A stretch of DNA of 28,273 bases, from IMG/VR virus record IMGVR_UViG_3300029309_000259, positions 1-28,273 of that record. One strand, given 5' to 3'. Made by a program: the position numbers and the translations under genes. Numbering within the stretch: position 1 is the stretch's first letter; every line of letters begins with the position of its first letter. The DNA comes from a virus. Shown here in pieces: positions 6,561 through 14,400 of this stretch. Under the pieces are notes generated by a model that worked only from the letters and a program-made list of their open reading frames with translations, was not told the origin of the DNA and made no database searches.

Positions 6561-6753
6561 AGCTATAGCAATAATATGCAGTGTATGGATTGCAGACGGA
6601 AGAGCAAAACAAGAATGTTATAATCATAAATTTGAATGGCAGTTTGAAACTAAAAAACAATGTCAGATTAGATTATTTCAATACAAATCAAGAGAGATAT
6701 CGCCTTTTCATAAAGTTATAATAGATGAGTGTATCTATGTTAAAAAATCTTAG
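6553..6753 (+). CDS. Small exported-type Cys protein, 66 aa
   Basis: The protein has a hydrophobic start MFKAIAIICSVWIADG that could act as a signal or anchor, then FETKKQCQIRLF and, near the end, VIIDECIYVKK. The pattern hydrophobic N terminus, aromatic-x-T-x2-x-C, C-terminal Cys in a strand is shared with the 80-residue protein at 7923-8165 and, more loosely, the 64-residue protein at 21945-22139, so the three look like one family. Two Cys after the hydrophobic start suggest a disulphide in the periplasm. AAAGGA precedes the ATG. Its function is unknown. Confidence 0.65.
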   Translation: MFKAIAIICSVWIADGRAKQECYNHKFEWQFETKKQCQIRLFQYKSREISPFHKVIIDECIYVKKS

Positions 6754-6762
6754 GAGTGAATA

Positions 6763-6906
6763 ATGGAAAAAATTATTTTATGTGATAGATGCCAAGTATC
6801 AATGAAAAGGTTTGGAGTAAAGTTTGATGAGGGCAGAGTCATGATCGCATATGGTTGTCCAATATGTATGGTAAAAAAATTTGAAGAAGAAGATGAAGAC
6901 GAGTAA
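6763..6906 (+). CDS. Zinc-ribbon miniprotein, 47 aa
   Basis: A short gene whose protein begins MEKIILCDRCQVSMKRFG and has CDRC (C7, C10) and CPIC (C32, C35), two CxxC knuckles 21 residues apart, followed by an acidic tail EEEDEDE. This is a minimal zinc ribbon. AGGAG stands ahead of the ATG with good spacing, and the following HNH gene begins inside its last codons. The acidic tail suggests binding to a basic protein surface or mimicry of nucleic acid. It may assist the flanking HNH nucleases or bind RNA polymerase; this is inference. Confidence 0.7.
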   Translation: MEKIILCDRCQVSMKRFGVKFDEGRVMIAYGCPICMVKKFEEEDEDE

Positions 6907-7180
6907 AAACTATAAAAAATTATTTGCTGATTACTGGGGATATTGTGAAAGCGATATTTTTAAGTGTTGGTTGTGTGAAAAAGAAATAGCAGTAGACATA
7001 CACCACATTGAACAAAAGGGTCTTGGTGGAGTTAAAAACAATCGTTTAAATAGGATTGATAACTTATTCCCACTATGTAGAAATTGCCATAACAAGGTTC
7101 ACAGTAATAAGGGGATAAACGAAAAGTTAAAATTAATATTAAAACATAAAATACATAGGAAAGAAAATGAAAAAAGATAA
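6893..7180 (+). CDS. HNH endonuclease, second copy, 95 aa
   Basis: Another small HNH nuclease, with CWLC (C25, C28), IHHIEQKG (H37, H38) with the GLGG turn, then the NLFPLCRNCHNKVH block (C62, C65, H66, H70). This is closer to the McrA/HNH type with the GxG turn than the HNH protein at 6222, so the two are not recent duplicates. I chose the ATG at 6893; a TTG four codons earlier is possible. It overlaps the zinc-ribbon gene by 14 bases and the DUF3310 gene by 14 bases. The C-terminal 20 residues are strongly basic. Confidence 0.85.
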   Translation: MKTSKNYKKLFADYWGYCESDIFKCWLCEKEIAVDIHHIEQKGLGGVKNNRLNRIDNLFPLCRNCHNKVHSNKGINEKLKLILKHKIHRKENEKR

Positions 7181-7388
7181 TGTAAATAGACCAAAGCACT
7201 ACAGAAAAGGAAGTGTAGAGTGCATAGATGCCATAAAATCTGCTCTGGGAGATGGTTACAGATACTATCTTCAAGGCAACATTATGAAATATATATGGAG
7301 ACATGAGCATAAAAATAAATCAGAAGATTTAGAAAAAGCACAATGGTATTTAAAAGAGTTACTTAAAATAAAGAGAGGGAAAAAATGA
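7167..7388 (+). CDS. DUF3310 family protein, 73 aa
   Basis: It matches the DUF3310 pattern across nearly its whole length: NRPKHYRKGSVECIDAI at the start, then LQGNIMKYIWRHEHKNKSEDL and KAQWYLKELL. The family is widespread in phages, sits among nucleotide-metabolism or replication genes, and is sometimes labelled nucleotide-kinase-like, but no reaction is established to my knowledge. AGGAAAG precedes the ATG. It overlaps the neighbouring genes on both sides (14 bases and an ATGA-type 4-base overlap), so it is translated as part of the operon. Confidence 0.88.
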   Translation: MKKDNVNRPKHYRKGSVECIDAIKSALGDGYRYYLQGNIMKYIWRHEHKNKSEDLEKAQWYLKELLKIKRGKK

Positions 7389-7714
7389 AATCTATTAGTG
7401 AAGAAGATGTCCAGAGAGCAGTGGATTGGCTTAGAGATAACGCAAAAGAATGTGCAAAAGCGAGAGCAACAAGAATATATTTAGATGAGTACAGAAAATC
7501 TTTGAAAGCTTTGTTGATGAGTAAATATCCAGACTTACCAATATCTGGTCAAGAAAGGCAAGCTTATGCCCATGATGACTATATACAACATCTTAAACTG
7601 CTTAAAGACGCAATATATGAAGATGAAAGGCTAAGGTTTTTCAGAGCTTCAGCAGAAGTTAAAATAGAAGCTTGGAGAACTCAACAAGCTAATATTAGAT
7701 CAATAAAGCTATAA
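7385..7714 (+). CDS. Conserved helical phage protein, 109 aa
   Basis: An all-helical, charged protein of 109 residues. I recognise the C-terminal pattern AYAHDDYIQHL...DERLRFFRASAEVKIEAWRTQQA from many marine and other phage genomes, where it is annotated as hypothetical. The strongly amphipathic heptad-like spacing suggests a coiled-coil or helical bundle and perhaps an oligomer. It starts in an ATGA overlap with the DUF3310 gene and has GAGAGGG upstream. No catalytic site is visible. In related phages it tends to lie near recombination and DUF3310 genes, which suggests a DNA-metabolism partner role. Confidence 0.7.
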   Translation: MKSISEEDVQRAVDWLRDNAKECAKARATRIYLDEYRKSLKALLMSKYPDLPISGQERQAYAHDDYIQHLKLLKDAIYEDERLRFFRASAEVKIEAWRTQQANIRSIKL

Positions 7715-7716
7715 TT

Positions 7717-7926
7717 ATGTCTCATTTTAAGTTATCCTCAAAAGAGTTAGAATTATTTGTTTTAAGCATGAAAATACATTTGAGAAAAATGAATGAAGAC
7801 CACCCACAATCTTATGTATTTAAACACCCAGTTTCTAAGCAAAAAAAATATTTAGAACAAACCATAGGTAAAATAGAGAACGAAATAAAAGTTAGAGCAA
7901 TGAGACCACATAAAGTAACTGTATGA
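7717..7926 (+). CDS. Small helical hypothetical protein, 69 aa
   Basis: I do not recognise this gene. The 69-residue product is Lys- and Glu-rich and predicted to be mostly helical (SSKELELFVLSMKIHL, then KKYLEQTIGKIENEIKV), with a basic end RAMRPHKVTV. It begins two bases after the previous stop without a visible Shine-Dalgarno sequence, so translation probably depends on coupling. It ends in an ATGA overlap with the following gene. Conserved operon position and tight packing are the only support for its being real. Confidence 0.55.
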   Translation: MSHFKLSSKELELFVLSMKIHLRKMNEDHPQSYVFKHPVSKQKKYLEQTIGKIENEIKVRAMRPHKVTV

Positions 7927-8165
7927 AAGTATTTATAATAGCAATAGTAATGTGGTGGGGTAATATCAATGAAATACCTCCAACAGACTCTATTGAAGTT
8001 TTGACGTTTAATGGTCAACCTCTTGAGTTTAAAACAAGAGAACAATGTTTCAAGCATGTGTCCGAAAATTTAGAGGACTTAAAGGAATTTGCCAAAGCAA
8101 ACTACCCTACTGCCAATGCAGTGAAAACTATTTACTGCGTTGAGAGAATAAGAACTGGGATATAA
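7923..8165 (+). CDS. Small exported-type Cys protein, 80 aa
   Basis: The N terminus MKVFIIAIVMWWGN is hydrophobic, like a signal peptide or anchor. After it come FKTREQCFKHVSENLEDL and a C-terminal VKTIYCVERIRTG. The same order (hydrophobic start, F-x-T-x2-x-C, late strand with Cys) is found in the 66-residue protein at 6553. Two Cys in the predicted exported part suggest a disulphide. The gene starts in an ATGA overlap and is the last gene of the rightward operon. A role at the cell envelope (for example superinfection exclusion) is possible but not shown. Confidence 0.65.
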   Translation: MKVFIIAIVMWWGNINEIPPTDSIEVLTFNGQPLEFKTREQCFKHVSENLEDLKEFAKANYPTANAVKTIYCVERIRTGI

Positions 8166-8400
8166 AACCAACAATTCCATACTAGTTTTAGTTATCCAAG
8201 AGACGTATTTATACGTCTCGCTTATCGCCTAGGAATTGGGGGTTTTACTAGCTCCGTCTAATTACGCAGGTTTGGCTGCTTTAAGAAACAACAATTAAAT
8301 CATAAACTTTTAGTGATTTGAGAATCGCAGCTCACGCGGCTAACTGCATGGAGAACTAAAATCCTAAACTTCTAGCGTGTATAAAAGTTAATGTTAACTT
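8166..8400. other. Convergent intergenic region, candidate structured RNA
   Basis: This is the only long non-coding stretch between two convergent units. It holds a perfect 8-bp hairpin with a TTTA loop (8200-8219, GAGACGTA/TACGTCTC), without a U-tract on either strand. From 8214 to 8353 the sequence is about 44% G+C by hand count, clearly above its surroundings, as structured RNAs often are in AT-rich genomes. GCAG/CTGC and AAATCA/TGATTT arms can pair further along. On the plus strand AATTACGCAGGTTTGGCTGC would read NYAGLAA, like a tmRNA tag, but no tRNA-like half is present. No good protein-coding frame is seen. Confidence 0.35.
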
Positions 8401-8402
8401 TT
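8383..8402 (-). promoter_or_regulatory. Near-palindromic site, copy 3, at the convergent junction
   Basis: On the minus strand the core AAGTTAACATTAACTT (8385-8400) is extended to perfect 9-base arms around CA. It overlaps the stop codon of the giant late gene. Read leftward it ends in TTTT and could form a weak A/T hairpin, so a terminator role is an alternative to an operator role. The plus strand has ATCCTAAACTT 13 bases before AAGTTAATG, the same pair of words as near 2371-2402 but with 11 more bases between them, one helical turn. Confidence 0.45.
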
Positions 8403-11400
8403 AACTAGCTTCTCTAAAACCAGCCGACCTCATGAGAATGAGCCCTCTTCTCATCAAATCGTTTATTCTGTCCCTTCTAATACGAATTAAGTTCTTTTTC
8501 ATTGTTTCGTCTATTCTAGGGTTTCTCTCTATCTCTTTAATCTGCCGTAACAATCTGTTTCTAGCGTTATCTACAGCTTTCAGTCTTGGAACTATAGCTA
8601 ATTGTTCTTTATTGTCTTCTAGTAACTCTTTTATCTTTTCCATATCACCTGACTTCCTAGCTATGTCATATCTAGCTAGTATCGTGAATAACGCTTTTCT
8701 ATTCTCTAAATAATTAGAAACATCTTCTCTTTCACTTGGAGATGCTACTACTTTCCTTGCAAATGGAATGGCTCTAGTTACTGATCCCTGAAAATCACCG
8801 TTGATAGCGTCATAAATATTAGCTGGTGTTTCAAGTGATCTTTGTACAAACCTACCAACACCACCAGTGCTATAATCAAACCAAAACTCCATAACATCTG
8901 GAGATAAATCTATAAATCCACTCTCTACCTCATCTCCTCCTGTAATCGTATTTAGCGTATTTGCAATACTTTTTGCTATTCCACTTGTGCTTGACCAATA
9001 TGCCTGACTATTTGGTGTAGGTCTTGATGCAAACTGAGGTGATTCTTTAAAGATTGGGTCTCCTTTGTAGTCTTCGTTGATAGCCACACTCACAAATGGG
9101 TCCAGAACTGTAGGTGCAGCCAAGTTATAGAAGTTATCAAATCCTCCAAATGGACTTAAACTTTCAAATGCAGTTCCAAATATAGTCCTACTTGCTTCGC
9201 CGGGTGTGTACTCGCCCCTTGCTGCGCGGGACATTGCCCTTCCTAAATTAACTGCTATGTTCATTCCATAAGCTAAAGGTATAGTAATAAACTTATCATC
9301 TGCTAAACCAAAGGTTGGTAATACAAAATTATGTTCTAGTATGTATCTTGGTAACTCATCATAATCTTTAATGCCATCTTCATCCTCATCTCCAGATAAC
9401 ATCGAGTTAAATGCATCTTGCATCAACCCGTACACAACTAGTCCAGCCCATACTTTTCTAACACGCTTTGATTTAACCGCAGCATTAATAAGCGCCATAG
9501 ACCCCTGCAATGACGCATTATAAAATAAATACCAAGAATTTAAGAATTGTTTTTGCTCTCCACCTTTTGCAAAATTTACAGTTATATTCCTTGCCGCTTG
9601 TGCTGCGCGGGCAGGAGTAACGCCACGCTTTACTAAAGCAGTGTAAGTAGCAACACGAACACCATTTTCAACTGCTGTGTTATAATCATCTAAAAATTTA
9701 CCTAATTTTTTAAACCCATTCTTTACAAGGCCAAGTTTGCCTTTCTTATTATTATCTGCAACATCACTTAATATTCCATTTATCCTATTCATTTGATCTT
9801 GCAAATCATTCATCTGATTAGTTGCGTTCTTACCACCTGCATTTACAAATTTTAAATATTCTTTTGCCCAAAACCCATCAGTGTCTCCATCACGAAGATT
9901 CTTTGCAATACCCTTTACAGCAGGAAGTGCGCCCTTTAGAACCTCAGACGTAAGTCCTTTTTCATCATATTGTTGAACATTTACACCGGCAGTTGCCAAA
10001 TCCCTAGCAAAGTTTGGTATAACAAATGATGGATTATAAGTTGTGTTAATATTAGATAAATATCTGTTCAACTTACCAAGGGCTCGCGTAAAAGAGCCCA
10101 CACTATCTGGTGTCATCATCCCTTTCATAGCTCTTGCTATTCTAGGGTCAGTAAATGTTACAAAAACATTTTGACCGTTCTCTCTTACAGTCAAAACCTT
10201 ATCTTTCATGTCTTGAGGAATATCATCTCTGTCAAAATATACATGACTAATATGTTGCATTTCTTTCTGTAAGTTAACATTAACTTCTGTCTCTCCGTCT
10301 GCAACGCCTCTAACAAGCTGTAAATATGATAAACCAACCTTATTTCTTTCAGAGTCTGCTATAGATTTATTGTTCTGAGCAAATAAAGATGCAACTATAT
10401 CACTAGCATAAAAATCTTGTAACTCGCCTTCTTCTGATCTTATTCTTCCTTTTGCTTTTCTATCTGGCTTTTTTAATGCACCAAATAAGTTTTGTATTAC
10501 AAAGTTTTCCTGCCTTACGTCACCTTCGTTATCTGCATTTATTTCTTGCTCAAAATCTAAATCACCTCTTAAAGGAACATAGTTCTCATATATTTCAGTA
10601 TATTCTTTTCCATCTTTATCAACAAATCTTTCAGGTATCAGTCCACCTTGCCTTCTTTCTTGATTTGTGTTTTGTACTATTTGTTGGGCAAAAGATATTA
10701 TGTTATTTAATTTTGTGCTTTCTGTATCTGATAAAGTTTTTGACCAATCTAAAATTCTATTAGCTTCGTTGGTATGCATTCCTGAAGCTATATCATTTCC
10801 TAGGTAATCGTTTCTTTCTTTCGCATGCGAAGCATAAAGGATGGCATCTGCTAATGCCATTTTTTTACTAGGATATCTGCCATCAGTAGCAGTTTTGTAA
10901 AAATTAGAAAGGTTTGAAAGTTCATTTAACTTATCTTGGCTTACATTTAAAGAGTCAATTACTTTAATCATAGGCTCAAAAAATTCTTTTTGTGACTTGT
11001 CTACTTTTGCACCGGCAACTCCATGAAACAACTCTTCTTGCATATAAGTATCTATAGAATCAGATATATTAAGACCTTTATCTCTCAAGCCATCCATCAA
11101 TGCACCTATCGGCAAAAATCTATCTTGTATTTGAATTAATAAATCTTGAGACTTTCTTCTTAATGTTTCTTCATCTACTCTACCTGCGGTAAAAACATAT
11201 CCTATTTTAGTTAAAATTTTTGATAGATTGTCGTATCTTATCTTTTGTCTTGTTTGGTTAATGCCTTCATTAACAACCTCACTTGTAGGAGTTGCTTGTT
11301 GATTCATGATTGGAGCACTAATACTAGAATAACTATATTTCTTTTCTGAAGGATAAGCTGTTCTTATAACATAAACATCTGACTTCATTGGAAGTGATGT

Positions 11401-14400
11401 TGGGTCTAGCGGCGTTCCTTTTGGCACAAATTTTAATGGCATAATTAACTGATAATTTCTTGGGCCATTATGTGGAGTTTTATTAAACTCTAATCTTATT
11501 CCTGTGCTAGGCGTATCAACAAGGTTAAATCCATTATTAGTGCCTTTTGTTTGTTGATAAAATGCCTTAGCTAAATTATCATAGAGCAGTTTGCGTAAAT
11601 TATTATATTTAAATATTTCTAATAATTCTTGCTCATGACTTTTTCCTGTCTCATCTCTGATAGCAGTAATATGTTTTTCTCCATATCCACTGTAATCGTT
11701 TTCTGCAACTTTCTCATGATCTCCCTCTACATATAAAACAGGTATTGTCCTACCTCTAGCTTGAATCATTCCATAAATATATTTCCTAGCATTGCCTTCA
11801 TCCGCATATATATTGCTCTTTAGTTCTTGAGGTATCGGTATCATTGAGAATTGTTGTTCCTCAATGGTTTCGTTAATAGCTCTTATCTCTTCTTCTGTAG
11901 ATTCGCTTAGAAGATCATGACCTTCTAATTCTTCTGTGGTGTACTCTCTTTTTTGGTGTCCAACATTTTTTTCAGGCTCTCCAGTACTTCTAACAGCTTG
12001 TTGTCCGGTATCTGGTTTACCAAGGCGTCTGTCTCTGTCTGCCGCGGGAAGTGCTTGTCCAATGGTTTCTTCATCTCTACCTCTCTTTCTTAAAAATTCT
12101 ACAGCCGCATCTACATAGTCATTGTCAGATCCTTGGCCCGGAGCAACACCTATGCTTTTAAATAAACGTTTTTCTCCATACCAAAATACAGCTTGAGCAT
12201 CTGCTATCGTAATAGTCCTATTGCTTCTTCTTGGTGTGTTATTATACTCGCTTACAACTTGTCTTATAATACTTCTAAGCGTTTCTCTTTCTCTGCCTCC
12301 TCTTGGTGACTCTGCTAATTGAGGATTAATATTTCTTGCTAAAGATGCAGTAGCCAATATAAATTCTGATTTCTCAGGAAGACCATCTTGACCTAATTTT
12401 GAAAAGTCTCTTTGATAAACTCTATCTACAGTCAAAGAAATAGCATCAACATCATCTGGATTTTTTAACAAGTCAACACCATTTTCCTCAATTGCTTGGG
12501 ACAATCTTGACTTATCATCATCTGTGCCAGATTCTATAACTTTTTGAACAGCCTCTTTAACTCTGTTTCTTGCTTTAACCATAGTTTTTTCTGTTGGTAT
12601 AATAAATGGATGACCTGTAATTCTATTTACAAATCTCATAAACCATCTATCCATTGTTAGATAAGAAAAATCTCCAGCTAAATTTTGATAAAAAGAACCA
12701 ATTTTACTTCCAAATATGAATGAAGCAGGAACTTCAGTGCCAACATTCTCAGTTGTAATTTTTGCTTTTAATTGTTTTAAAATAGGTAAATTATTTATTT
12801 CACCTACTGTAGTTTTTGTATCTAAGAATGTCTTTATCTCAGTATCAGACATCTTCATATTGCTTTTCATTAAGTTATATACTTTAAAAGACTTAATCAT
12901 TCCTGATGCTTGTTTGCCGTATCCTTTTTCTAAAAGAAGACCAGTTCTTTTCCAGTTTTCAAATTGCTCTGCTAAAGCTTGGTTCTGTTCTTTTACAGCT
13001 GCTCCGTTAGAAGATATTGCTATAATTAAATTAAACACAGACTCTGCATTCTTATCTGTTTTGATCTCTGGGTATTCTAAAGCATATAATTTCTTAGCTT
13101 GATCAAATGTCTCTTTGTACCATCCTATAGCAGAATCATCTGCATCAACATATGCATCTAACTCCATCTTCATGGCTTCTACTATAAGCTTTCTATCTTC
13201 TGGGTCATTTATATTAAGAGTTACACCACCTCTTTCCGCTTGAATCTTTTTTATTGCCTCAACCATTTTAACACTGCCAATTTTAGCAATCTGTTCATAT
13301 TGACCTTTATTTTCGCCTTCAGTTATAAATTTGTCTAATGCAGTTAAATCTTTTGGATTTATTCCTTTAATTGATGAATATAAAAATTCTTCTTTAGGAG
13401 CAAATGTTGGATTTTTAGCCATTACAAGCGGACCCACTTGTATGACTCTCTCAGCAGACATCACTGGTTGTGTAGTTGTTCTGTCATAAAAATATGAATG
13501 TCTCTCTGGGTCAAAGCCTACTTGCACAAAGGATGGGTCGTTTAAAGCGGATTGAGCCTCTGTAAAAGCTGTTTCTGGAGATACCTTTTGTAGTTCACCC
13601 TCTATTGTAGCAAAAGGCCCCTTTTCTGCGCCCTGAGCTATTCTAAACCCAATTCTTTGAGCGCCCTCTGATGGTCTTAATGTAGCATTATTTACTACCG
13701 CTACGCTTTCATGTGACAAAACTTTATTTGATGCATCATGAATAGTAGGAACCCATACGCCTTTACCAGTATATGCTGGTATATCTAGTCTTAATTTTAC
13801 TGTAGTTCCATCAGGTATATCATTTATTTTATTTAATTTTTCTACTTTATTTTTTGCTAAAGCACCTTTCATTTGCTCTACTGTTGCAGGCTCTGGCACT
13901 GTAGTATATGGAACAATAGGCTTTACTTTATTAACTAATTTATCATAAGTATCGTAATCTATTTCTCCATTTGCAAGCTTCTTTGCGGCCTCTTGTAAGT
14001 CATCAACTCTCTTTGTTACATCTTTAAATGTTTGCTTTATTCTTTCAATATTACCTTTTTCTGGCTCTATATAACCAGCAACAATACCAGCAGTACTATA
14101 TTTTTTTTCGCTTGTTATATTCTGTTGTCTTTCTCTTCTTCCTATTTGTCTTTCTATATCTGTTGTGCCTATGTCTTTAAATATGTCTCCAGCACTATTA
14201 AATCCAACCTCTTTATGTGCTGTAAATAAACCTTTAATAAAGCTAAGAATTTTTTGAAATATTGTTTTAGTCTTAGGTTTAAGCTCAAGTTTACCATCAG
14301 CAAAATCACGATACATTTCTGCAACAGCTTCCTCTAATTTTTTTGAGTCAGTAAGCTTTTCATTCATTCTTACCGATCTATCTAAATAAGTATACTTTCT

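Noticed and set aside
8200-8219. Intrinsic terminator for the rightward operon
   Set aside because: The hairpin is perfect but no run of T follows it on either strand, so it is listed only as part of the structured spacer.
8225-8350. tmRNA gene
   Set aside because: The NYAGLAA-like reading is suggestive, but no tRNA-like domain (no TTCGA T-loop, no matching acceptor stem) is found near it on either strand, and the tag frame does not stop after AA. Kept only as a structured-RNA candidate.
12716-13102. Plus-strand frame of 128 codons inside the giant gene
   Set aside because: Antisense shadow without start signal or recognisable protein pattern.
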